A stretch of DNA of 46,632 nt from Elainella sp. Prado103. Lineage in GTDB: Bacteria > Cyanobacteriota > Cyanobacteriia > Elainellales > Elainellaceae. Below, one piece after another: positions 16,959-24,651 of the stretch; position 1 is the first letter of the stretch; each line of letters starts with the position of its first letter. The position numbers and the translations under genes are program-made. The stretch spans positions 1 to 46,632 of the forward strand of contig JALOOM010000053.1 of NCBI GenBank assembly GCA_025454395.1, in the 5' to 3' direction. The notes under the pieces were generated by a model. The model had not been told where the DNA came from. It ran no database searches and saw only the letters and a list, made by a program, of their open reading frames with translations.

Positions 16959-17555
16959 TTAGGCATTGCGGTGCCGCCCCACTTGATACAGGAGTAGCAA
17001 CGCCACTATCACCCCGACTAATCCAGCCGCAATCGCATTGATCATGGCTTGAATGGCGATCATATTAGAGGGTGTAATTAAAGCACCTTGAGTCGCCAGT
17101 GTAGTACCAACCTGGGTTGGAGCGATCACAGTAGCCCCTGGGGGAAGGGTCAACATTTTGAAAGTTAATTCACCCACTCGGACGAGAGCAATGAGCACTG
17201 CGATGGCAATCATACTCAGGTTCGCCAGCAGTCCCAATTGGAGTTCACGGATCACCTGAGTCTTGGCTGGACGCAACTCCCGACCTTCCAATTGATTTGC
17301 CAAGCGTGTATATCGAAAGCACCAGTAGATACTAAAAAACAAAATAATTGCACAGAGAATGGCTAACCACAACCCAAAGGAGTTCCCCCCTGCCTGTCGT
17401 GCGGGTTTTGTTAAAACATTAGCAATTACCACCAAAATGGGAATAAAGCCCAGAAAAGATTGTAGCCAGCAGCCTATCCAGCCCAACCAACGCAACGATC
17501 GGGCAATCTGCGACGGAGTGGGACTGGGGGCTTGTGGATCGAGAAAATCAAACAT
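16959..17555 (-). CDS. DUF3611 family membrane protein
   Basis: 198 residues with four hydrophobic helices (about 24-45, 62-82, 112-128 and 165-190). The N-terminus carries the family phrase IARSLRWLGWIGCWLQSFLG, and the middle carries YTRLANQLEGRELRPAKTQV. DUF3611 occurs in cyanobacteria and plant plastids; its function is not established to my knowledge. The gene ends 58 bp before the start of site 2. A 15-bp tandem array lies just upstream, between it and the P-type ATPase gene. Confidence 0.88.
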   Translation of the reverse strand: MFDFLDPQAPSPTPSQIARSLRWLGWIGCWLQSFLGFIPILVVIANVLTKPARQAGGNSFGLWLAILCAIILFFSIYWCFRYTRLANQLEGRELRPAKTQVIRELQLGLLANLSMIAIAVLIALVRVGELTFKMLTLPPGATVIAPTQVGTTLATQGALITPSNMIAIQAMINAIAAGLVGVIVALLLLYQVGRHRNA

Positions 17556-17580
17556 AGCAGTTCTCTCACGCTTGGGTTAC

Positions 17581-17640
17581 TTGAATCTGGATGGCTTGAA
17601 TCTGGATGGCTTGAATCTGGATGATCTAGATCTGGATTAT
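17581..17640. repeat. 15-bp tandem array, 4 copies
   Basis: TTGAATCTGGATGGC at 17581 and 17596, then diverged copies at 17611 and 17626. It lies between the DUF3611 start and the P-type ATPase stop. Confidence 0.92.
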
Positions 17641-17658
17641 TTGCATCAAAGATATCAC

Positions 17659-20151
17659 TCAAAACGGACTGATCTTGATCCCTAAAAATCGATCGAGTAG
17701 AGCATTTCGCCAGATCCAGCGCACCACGAAAGCCCAAACACAGGCTACGAACCCAATGCCAAGATAGTCTGTCAGATTGAGGGGATAGAGATCAAAAAAT
17801 TGTCGTAATGACGGCACTGCCAGAATTGCGATGTAAGCCAGTAGCGCTACTCCCGCCAGAATCAGATACCGCCGATCCCGACTCAGAGAAGCTCCACCGA
17901 CCCAGACTGAGGTGGGTGGTTTGAGGAAGGGGAGCAGCAGTAAACCACCTAACACCTGCATGGTCAGTAAGGCTGTTTCTGCCACCTGTTGTGCTCTGGC
18001 AATTTCGGCAGAACTGATCAGACGATCCAGCTCTTCAAATGCAATGCGGCCGTTTAACCAATTCATGATTGGGCCGATATTTTCCACGAGGAAGTACAGA
18101 TAAACCAAAATACTGGCAAGGGATAGCATCAGGGTGGCAGGCAAAACAAAATGTAGAAAGGGATTCCCGACTGTGTTTTTATCCTGGCCAGGCCTAGCCC
18201 AAAGGGTGATGAAGAAGGGAGGCATCCCCACTGTCAGGAATGTCACAATTGTGCTGGATTTAATACTCAAGGGGAAGGAAAGGGCAATCATTCCGACAGC
18301 TACAATCGAGAATATAAACGAGAAACTCCGTACCATGAATAGCTTACTGATATCGGTTACGCCATTGCGAATGCGCTGCCCCTCCAAGAAGATCTTTGGC
18401 AAAGCACTAAAGGTATCCTTCAGAAGAACGATATCGGCAACTCCCCGCGTCGCCTGACTACCGCTTTCCATGGCCACTCCCACATTGGCTTGCTTCAGCG
18501 ACAGCACATCATTCACCCCATCCCCCATCATGGCAACATAGTGACCCTGAGCTTGCAAACACTGCACTAAACGGGCTTTTTGCTCAGGTGTAATTCGACC
18601 AAACACCGTACTGTCGATCGCAGTTTGGGTGAATGTGAAATCATCCATCTGGGCCAATTCCTGCCCTGAAACTGCCAGAATGTCATGGCTCAAACCTGCT
18701 TGTTTGGCCAGAGCAGCCACTGTGATCGGGTTGTCGCCTGAAATCACCTTCACCTGAATCCCCGCCTGACGAAACTCAGCTAAAGTTGGGCGGGCATCGG
18801 GGCGCAGTTCATCCCCAAATCGCAGGATTGCTAGCGGTTGAAGTGGAGTTGGCAAAATCGGATTCCCTCCCCCATCCTGTAGGGCAGGTAGACTGGGGCT
18901 ATAGGCAAACAACAACACCCGTAGCCCCTGATCAGCTCCCGATCGAATGTAAGCTTGCAAATTGGGTGAGAGCGACATCGCGGTTGCTAGAATCTCTGGG
19001 GCTCCTAACACATAAATTCCAGGCTCATCTTGAAAGGCGATCCCACTCCATTTATGGGCAGAACCAAAGGGAACTTCAGTTCTGAGTGGGCGGCGGAGTT
19101 CAGGCAGAGCAGCCAGGATTGCCTCATTGGTTTTGTTGCTGGTGGTAGCGCTGGCAGCATATTCACCCAAAATTTTTTCTAATTTCGATCGATTCATCTC
19201 AATCGGATATACAGTCTGTAGATCAATCCGATTGGTGGTAAGTGTACCAGTCTTATCCAGACACATTACGTCTACATTGCTGATTGATTCTACCGCATTG
19301 GATTGCTGCACTAAGGCACTTTGATCCGCAATGCGGGCTGCCCCCAAAGCATAGGTCAGGGTAATCATAAAGTAGAGTCCGATCGGCACCAAGCCCACAA
19401 TTACCGCCAGATTCTGAACTCCAGTAGTCATGGAAGTGACCCCCAATGCCATCCGCAAAGCAGTGATCAAGCCTAGGAGGATCGCTACACCCAACAGTAG
19501 CCGGATCATCAGATTAATCCGCTCCTGTAAAGGGGTGAGTACTTTGCGAAACTTGCGGGCTTCTGCCGTCATTTTGCTCGCCAAACTATTGGCTCCCACT
19601 TGTTCCGCTTCATAGTAAGCAGTGCCACTCACACAAAAGCTACCGGAATAGATCGGATCACCAGACTGTTTAGGGATTAAATCTGATTCACCAGTTAGCA
19701 ATGATTCATCTACTTTAATTTCGCCTGCTCCGACCACCGATCCATCGACCACAATTTGATCGCCAGGGCGCACTACTAGCACATCACCGACGACAATTTC
19801 GCGCGGATCGAACTCCCGCTCTTGCCCCTCCCGAATCACCGTTGCTCTAGGACGGGTAATCAAGGCAATTTTATCGAGTTTTTGTTTGGCCCGAATCTCC
19901 TGAATGACATTGATGACTACATTCAGCAAAACCACAAAGGCCAGCACCACCACATCGCTCGCCCGCCCCAACCCAATCAGCACCAAACTCAGGAAGAAAT
20001 AAACCCCATTGATAAAAGTAAAGAGATTATCCCGCAGGATCTCCCAATAGGTTCGGCTAGTTTGCAACGGCAAATTGTTACCTTGTCCGGCATCTCGACG
20101 GTTCGCCGCTTCTCGATCGCTCAGTCCGTGGGGATAGGTTGGTGTAGGCAT
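17659..20151 (-). CDS. HAD-type cation-transporting P-type ATPase
   Basis: 830 residues with all core P-type motifs: LLTGESDLI in the actuator domain, the phosphorylated Asp in CLDKTGTLTTN (near residue 299), VISGDNPIT, and the hinge AMMGDGVNDVLSLKQANVGVA. Membrane helix 4 reads VGLVPIGLYF, with IGL where Ca2+ and Na+/K+ pumps have EGL, and no heavy-metal CPC motif or N-terminal metal-binding domain is present. This places it near the CtpE/YfgQ-like group, so calcium or magnesium is possible, but the ion is not proven. I start at ATG 20151 (PTPTYPHGLSDREA); the ORF could start at 20205, but that would overlap the transglutaminase gene. Confidence 0.9.
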   Translation of the reverse strand: MPTPTYPHGLSDREAANRRDAGQGNNLPLQTSRTYWEILRDNLFTFINGVYFFLSLVLIGLGRASDVVVLAFVVLLNVVINVIQEIRAKQKLDKIALITRPRATVIREGQEREFDPREIVVGDVLVVRPGDQIVVDGSVVGAGEIKVDESLLTGESDLIPKQSGDPIYSGSFCVSGTAYYEAEQVGANSLASKMTAEARKFRKVLTPLQERINLMIRLLLGVAILLGLITALRMALGVTSMTTGVQNLAVIVGLVPIGLYFMITLTYALGAARIADQSALVQQSNAVESISNVDVMCLDKTGTLTTNRIDLQTVYPIEMNRSKLEKILGEYAASATTSNKTNEAILAALPELRRPLRTEVPFGSAHKWSGIAFQDEPGIYVLGAPEILATAMSLSPNLQAYIRSGADQGLRVLLFAYSPSLPALQDGGGNPILPTPLQPLAILRFGDELRPDARPTLAEFRQAGIQVKVISGDNPITVAALAKQAGLSHDILAVSGQELAQMDDFTFTQTAIDSTVFGRITPEQKARLVQCLQAQGHYVAMMGDGVNDVLSLKQANVGVAMESGSQATRGVADIVLLKDTFSALPKIFLEGQRIRNGVTDISKLFMVRSFSFIFSIVAVGMIALSFPLSIKSSTIVTFLTVGMPPFFITLWARPGQDKNTVGNPFLHFVLPATLMLSLASILVYLYFLVENIGPIMNWLNGRIAFEELDRLISSAEIARAQQVAETALLTMQVLGGLLLLPFLKPPTSVWVGGASLSRDRRYLILAGVALLAYIAILAVPSLRQFFDLYPLNLTDYLGIGFVACVWAFVVRWIWRNALLDRFLGIKISPF

Positions 20152-20201
20152 GGGGGAGACAACAAGATAAATAGCAAGATAAATAGCAAGAGGGGGATAT
20201 T

Positions 20202-21104
20202 TCAAACTTCAAACTCAGGCAAGCTACCCAGTTTGCGTAATGTTACATTCACATCCATATCCAGGTAATCTTCCGAGTTGCCAAACCAGGAGCCAGAGAG
20301 GGGAATCACCTGCCCTGGATGACGTGCGATCGCTACTCGAATCAGATCAAATCCAGCAGTAATTCGATTCGTCGGATCAATGGATCGCCAACCTGCCCCC
20401 GGCAAGTAAACTTGAAGCCAAGCATGGGTTGCGCCTGATCCGGTCATCCCCACATCCCCTCCATCCAGAACCGCATCATAGAGGTAGCCACTGACAAACC
20501 GACAGGCAAATCCCAGTCGTCGCAATGCCTCAATCATCAACCAGGCGTAATCGCGACAGGTACCAGACTTTAAACGAAGGGTTTCTGCAGGTGATTGGGT
20601 TCCCTCGGTCTCGCGAGCCCGGTAGGTTAGCGTAGCATGGATCTCATTCATCATGCGTTGCAACATATCGAGCGTTTGATCCTGATCACCGGCAACAAAA
20701 TGCTTGGCCCAAGCCGCCACTTTCCCCTCAGGATCCTCGGTGTGAGGACGCATAAATACAGATAGATCGATCCATTCATCCGGTGTATACTGAACTGGCA
20801 CCTCCTCGGCGCGAGGATCCAGGGGAAACTCAGCAATCGCTGGAATGCCAAAATGTTCACCTCTGACCTGATAGGTCACAATCAGTTCTTTAGCAGGTTC
20901 ATGAAAATCGAGCAGCGCCACATTATTAGACAGCGTATCCATCATCCAACGAACTTTTGAGGGGATGTTAGTGGTGAGGGAATAATCTAAAATTCGTCCT
21001 CCATGATCGGCACTCGGTAGGAAAATAGCCCGATGTTCGCCAAACCTTACAGGATTACGATAACGATAAACAGTGGTATGTTCCAGATTGTAAATCAGTG
21101 TCAT
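20202..21104 (-). CDS. transglutaminase-like cysteine protein
   Basis: 300 residues. The N-terminal half is a beta-rich domain (YNLEHTTVYRYRNPVRFGEHR at the start) seen in bacterial transglutaminase-like proteins. The catalytic triad is visible: C183 in SGTCRDYAWLM, H227 in ATHAWLQVY and D243 in RSIDPTN. These proteins act as amidases or cysteine proteases; proteobacterial relatives are encoded with circularly permuted ATP-grasp and alpha-E partners, which are absent here. There is no signal peptide, so it is likely cytoplasmic. It is probably co-transcribed with the P-type ATPase 50 nt downstream. Confidence 0.92.
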   Translation of the reverse strand: MTLIYNLEHTTVYRYRNPVRFGEHRAIFLPSADHGGRILDYSLTTNIPSKVRWMMDTLSNNVALLDFHEPAKELIVTYQVRGEHFGIPAIAEFPLDPRAEEVPVQYTPDEWIDLSVFMRPHTEDPEGKVAAWAKHFVAGDQDQTLDMLQRMMNEIHATLTYRARETEGTQSPAETLRLKSGTCRDYAWLMIEALRRLGFACRFVSGYLYDAVLDGGDVGMTGSGATHAWLQVYLPGAGWRSIDPTNRITAGFDLIRVAIARHPGQVIPLSGSWFGNSEDYLDMDVNVTLRKLGSLPEFEV

Positions 21105-21188
21105 GGCTGCTATTCCTGCTAAAATTCGCTAATCTTTCAGTATTGCTAAAATAGCGCTCAAAAGTTTTTATATTCCGTTCCTCTATAT

Positions 21189-21224
21189 GGGGCACACCTT
21201 GGGGCACATCTTGGGACACATCTT
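21189..21224. repeat. 12-bp tandem array, 3 copies
   Basis: GGGGCACACCTT, GGGGCACATCTT and GGGACACATCTT in tandem. The 331-bp gap 21105-21435 holds this array, AT-rich sequence and no convincing gene. Confidence 0.88.
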
Positions 21225-21435
21225 GATGTTTTGACCAAAGCGCTAATATAGCAGATAGTTTCAGCCTCTTTGAAATTCGCTTGTTTATTTTAATGATGTT
21301 GAAAGATTTTGCCGACTCAATCTAATACCAATTTGATATGAGCTTGCGTAGAATAAACTCTTGCCAGCCAGATTATTGAGTATACTCGGCAGTTACTAGC
21401 ACTCGGCAATCATTGACGAGCTTAAGGAAGAAGAT

Positions 21436-22158
21436 ATGTTTCAAGAAAGTAGGATCAAAACTGTAATTTTCGCAATGATCATGGGTTTAGGGCTGCCGTC
21501 TGCTGTCCAGGCTCAACTCACTGAGCAGGAATTTCAAATGGGTCGCGCCCGCGAAACCTGTCGTAATCAAGCCGAGCAACAGTTGTTGACGTTCAACCAA
21601 GTCATTTCAACGATGCCGATCACAGGAAGTGGGGGACAAATGACAGGTTCGGAAGTCATTATGAACGTGAGTCGGAGTGGATCGAGCTACGATGTTCGGT
21701 GTGATTATGATAATGCTACGAGAACTGCTATAATCTCTAACCTGCCTGATGTGGGTAATGGTTCTAGTTCATCCACAACCCGTCCTACTGAAGGTACCTT
21801 TGAAGGGCGGGGACTGGCTCAAGGCTCTGTATTTGGTACTGAACGAGAAACAGAAGCGAGGTTAAACTTTAACGGCAGCAACTTCAGTTTTTCGCTAGCC
21901 ATTCCTCCTGGTACAGATGCCCAAGTCAATTACAGTGGCACGATCCAGCGATTACGGGGCACTGGGTCATCCAATCCCAATACCTTTGTTTTGCAAGGTC
22001 GGGTGCGGCGTTTTGCCTCCTCATCTGATAACTTACAAGTGATTAATGCCACAGGCAACTGCCGCATTGAGGTGTTTGATGCTCGGATAACCTCTAGCTC
22101 TTGCAATACTCGCGTGAGAGATAGTGGTACTAAGTTTGAAGGGTTACAGCAGTTTTAG
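21436..22158 (+). CDS. exported protein of unknown function
   Basis: 240 residues. A Sec signal peptide is clear: basic start (ESRIK), hydrophobic core VIFAMIMGLGLPSAV, and an AxA site (VQAQ), cleaving near residue 28. The mature protein is rich in S, G, T and N and looks beta-structured; residues 25-40 carry a charged helix with Arg and Cys (GRARETCRNQAEQQ). Cys residues at about 37, 92, 216 and 228 could form two disulfides. A good ribosome binding site (aaggaag) precedes the ATG. I do not recognise the family. It is monocistronic, between two reverse-strand genes. Confidence 0.75.
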   Translation: MFQESRIKTVIFAMIMGLGLPSAVQAQLTEQEFQMGRARETCRNQAEQQLLTFNQVISTMPITGSGGQMTGSEVIMNVSRSGSSYDVRCDYDNATRTAIISNLPDVGNGSSSSTTRPTEGTFEGRGLAQGSVFGTERETEARLNFNGSNFSFSLAIPPGTDAQVNYSGTIQRLRGTGSSNPNTFVLQGRVRRFASSSDNLQVINATGNCRIEVFDARITSSSCNTRVRDSGTKFEGLQQF

Positions 22159-22302
22159 GTCGGGCAGTTCGATCGTCTGATTGAGGCGGGTTTTTGAGGG
22201 TGATGTAGTCAGCACGATTCAGCTCGGTTAACCCGCTCTTTCTACTTGAGCTAAGCCTGATCGAGCTGATCGAGCTGATCAATCACGATGACAACACTAT
22301 TT

Positions 22303-22764
22303 TTAGACCCTGACCATATCTATAAAATATCGACCACGATTGTTACTCTGCGTTGAAATGCTAATTCGGTAAGTACCAGGATTGAGTGTGGTCGTAATTG
22401 CATCAATCCGACTGGGTGAGACGGTTACATTTCTGATCGTTCGCAATGTTCTATCATCCAGCAGACTCATTACCATTCTTCTGCTACTCGATCCTGAACT
22501 AAATTCATTGCCTAGGTAAAAGCGTATTCTGCGGCGACTATTGAGATCAAATCGGAATACATCAGCAAAATTACGTCTGACACTTCCAGAGCTACTAAAA
22601 ACCCGATCGAACCGCCCAATTTCCAGCCGCGATCGAGTTCCAAAGCTCGTAGTCCGCTGTAACGAACCTTGCCCCAAAGTATCGTTGAACAACGCAGAGG
22701 TACGGGTCGTCACAGAAGCGAGTGTACCCGCATTCAAACTTGCAGTCTTCAAGGACTGACTCAT
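22303..22764 (-). CDS. beta-rich protein resembling a lone PPC-type domain
   Basis: 153 residues, Ser/Thr/Arg-rich. From about residue 65 it follows the pattern of bacterial pre-peptidase C-terminal (PPC) domains: DVFRFDLNSRRRIRFYLGN, then LLDDRTLRTIRNV, then LNPGTYRISIST and the closing RYFIDMVRV strand. PPC domains usually sit at the end of secreted proteases; here the domain stands alone, without a signal peptide. AAGGAG lies at normal spacing before the ATG. The N-terminal 60 residues have no known motif. The family call is from pattern only. Confidence 0.65.
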   Translation of the reverse strand: MSQSLKTASLNAGTLASVTTRTSALFNDTLGQGSLQRTTSFGTRSRLEIGRFDRVFSSSGSVRRNFADVFRFDLNSRRRIRFYLGNEFSSGSSSRRMVMSLLDDRTLRTIRNVTVSPSRIDAITTTLNPGTYRISISTQSNNRGRYFIDMVRV

Positions 22765-22797
22765 GTCATTCTCCTTAATGAATCACGTAATAAATGG

Positions 22798-23205
22798 TCA
22801 ATCAAAGCTGTCAATCTCACTATCCTGATCGCTCCACCCTAACAAAGCCGAGACCTGTGCAGGCACAGCCGCCGGATTAAACGGTTTAGTGATCGCTCCG
22901 GCAAATCCCATCTGATGGAATTGGGTGAGAGTGAACCAGTTGGCTCTTGCCGTAATTAACAAGATCGGGATCGATCGACTCATGGAATGATGCTTGAGTT
23001 GTTCACTAAATAACAAAGCATCTGTCTCAGAAGTAGAAGTATCCAGCAAAATCACATCAGGACAGGTTTTCATACAAAGATTCAGTCCTTCTTGAACCGT
23101 TCTGGCTAGTGACACTTGCCAACCCCCAAACTCGATCAAACAGGTGTGCAAAACTTCTCGAATACTAGCTTCTGGTTCAATCAACAGAATCAACTTATTA
23201 AGCAT
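22798..23205 (-). CDS. single-domain response regulator, atypical acidic pocket
   Basis: 135 residues from ATG 23205 (the ORF could start at 23220). This is a CheY-like receiver with no output domain. The phospho-acceptor Asp is present in VILLDTST, the Thr in LLITARA and the Lys in ITKPFNP. The usual acidic pair near the N-terminus (VDDE) is replaced by IEPE, so magnesium binding may be changed. It resembles the second receiver at 24268 in length and ending (LLGW against ILGW), so the two may be paralogs from duplication. It may be fed by the nearby histidine kinase, but the DUF1269 gene lies between. Confidence 0.85.
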   Translation of the reverse strand: MLNKLILLIEPEASIREVLHTCLIEFGGWQVSLARTVQEGLNLCMKTCPDVILLDTSTSETDALLFSEQLKHHSMSRSIPILLITARANWFTLTQFHQMGFAGAITKPFNPAAVPAQVSALLGWSDQDSEIDSFD

Positions 23206-23378
23206 GAAGGATGCCCTCAACCTTCAAGAAGGAAGGGTGTTTTACTGAATTCGGTATTGCCAGTAAGGCTCTCATACCCTGCTTGACTCATTCATCGGTG
23301 AAGCTAAAAGTATGGGTGAAACGAATGGAGGTCAAACCAAAGCATGAATGTGTCAAACAGGGCTTACCTTAGAGTGGG

Positions 23379-23873
23379 TTATACTTCTGCGCCAAAATCT
23401 TCTCGTAATTTGGCTTCTTGTTCAACCGACAAGTTGGATTGGATCAACTCTCCTTTTTCTTCAGCCGTAAAAGCTGCTTCTACTTTATCTACAGTCACCT
23501 GCCCCGTAAGCAAAAACAGCGCTGAGGTGCCTTCTGTGACTTTGCTTTGCAAATCTTGAATGAAACTGTCATCAATTCCATAGTCGGTAAAGCGTCCAGA
23601 AACCGCACCTGCTGTAGCTCCTACAATCAGTCCTAATAAAGGCGTAAAAAAGATGAGCCCAAACAGCATGCCCCAAAAGGCTCCACCCAATGCCCCTGCT
23701 CCAGTCGTATTCATCGCCTGATAGGTCTTCGGACGTTTACGTCCTTCGGGCCAGGAGACGATCGCTGCATCAAGCACTTGAATCAGTTGTTGCTTCTGGA
23801 GCGCTTCTAACTTAACCAGTGCCTTTTCTGCACCATCCGAAGTTTTAAATTTCCAAACCGTTAATGTTGACAT
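23379..23873 (-). CDS. DUF1269 membrane-associated stress protein
   Basis: 164 residues. The start is a small alpha/beta domain (TLTVWKFKTSDGAEKALVKL) typical of DUF1269. A Gly-rich double hydrophobic hairpin follows (GAGALGGAFWGMLFGLIFF and the GLIVGATAGAVSG segment, residues about 57-95), then a C-terminal alpha/beta part. The family is often induced by osmotic or general stress; its molecular role is unknown. CATATC site 3 points at this gene with a leader of about 250 nt. The leader contains an inverted repeat AATGTC/GACATT (23971-23976, 23989-23994). Confidence 0.88.
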   Translation of the reverse strand: MSTLTVWKFKTSDGAEKALVKLEALQKQQLIQVLDAAIVSWPEGRKRPKTYQAMNTTGAGALGGAFWGMLFGLIFFTPLLGLIVGATAGAVSGRFTDYGIDDSFIQDLQSKVTEGTSALFLLTGQVTVDKVEAAFTAEEKGELIQSNLSVEQEAKLREDFGAEV

Positions 23874-24134
23874 GAGTATCTCCCGGTTGAAGTTGCGATA
23901 GATGAACCCAATAAAGTTGCAGATTCACAGCATAGACATTGACCCGACAGGAAAAAGAACCAACAGGAAAAATGTCTATCCGTCATCGGACATTGCATGT
24001 CACCTAACGACTTATAGAGCAAGTAGAGCAATACGCTGATCGATCAAAGCAAATTGCTGACAACGCTTGATAATCCAAGCCTAAGATTACATCTTGCATC
24101 CTGCATCCTGCTGCATTTTGCCATCTGCCTTATT

Positions 24135-24166
24135 AGAGTAGAACAGGAAGATATGAAACTGATATG
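24135..24166 (-). promoter_or_regulatory. CATATC direct-repeat promoter, site 3 (DUF1269)
   Basis: Reverse strand: CATATC (24161-24166), AGTTT, CATATC (24150-24155), 9 nt, then TACTCT (24135-24140). Its 17-bp repeat block is identical to site 1, and its -10-like hexamer is identical to site 4. It points at the DUF1269 gene starting at 23873. The 394-bp gap 23874-24267 otherwise holds the leader and no gene. Confidence 0.75.
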
Positions 24167-24267
24167 ACGACAATGCCAATGATAACGAGCGACTTGGTCT
24201 ACTTTTTAGCTCGCTTTTTTAAAACAGCTCTTTAGACAGCTCTTTAACCAGTCTGCTGGATCGCCTT

Positions 24268-24651
24268 CTAGACCGCCCAGCCTAAAATCTCGGCAACCTG
24301 CCTCCAAATGGTTACCGGATCAAAAGGCTTCGTGATTACGCCAGCGATCTCTAGGGCGGCAAATTGCAACCGATCGCTCGGTAAAACCTTGGCTGTCAGA
24401 ACGATCACAGGAACTTGCTGCATCTGTGGATCAGCCTGCAAAGCTGCACAAAGTTTAAACCCATCCATATCGGGCATGGAAATATCCATCAAAATAGCAT
24501 CTAGAGCTGTTGTTTTGGCGATCTGTAAACCCTCAAACCCAGAATTAGCCGTAATGATTTGCCATCCCCCAAATATCTCTAGAGAGACTCTGACCACATC
24601 TCGAATATCTTCTTCATCATCAACTACTAAAATTTGCTTCTTATTTTTCAT
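24268..24651 (-). CDS. single-domain response regulator (CheY-like)
   Basis: 127 residues, receiver domain only, with a complete active site: VVDDEED acidic pair, phospho-Asp in AILMDISMPDMDG, Thr in IVLTAK and Lys in ITKPFDP. The ATG overlaps the stop of the histidine kinase by 4 bp (ATGA), so it is translationally coupled and is the likely direct partner of that kinase. With no output domain it probably passes phosphate on or acts by protein contact. The HPt-bearing regulator two genes upstream is an obvious candidate relay partner (inference). Confidence 0.95.
   Translation of the reverse strand: MKNKKQILVVDDEEDIRDVVRVSLEIFGGWQIITANSGFEGLQIAKTTALDAILMDISMPDMDGFKLCAALQADPQMQQVPVIVLTAKVLPSDRLQFAALEIAGVITKPFDPVTIWRQVAEILGWAV

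Noticed and set aside
24183-24222. terminator with CGAGC/GCTCG and T-run
   Set aside because: Only 5 bp of stem with a loop of about 20 nt; not reliable.
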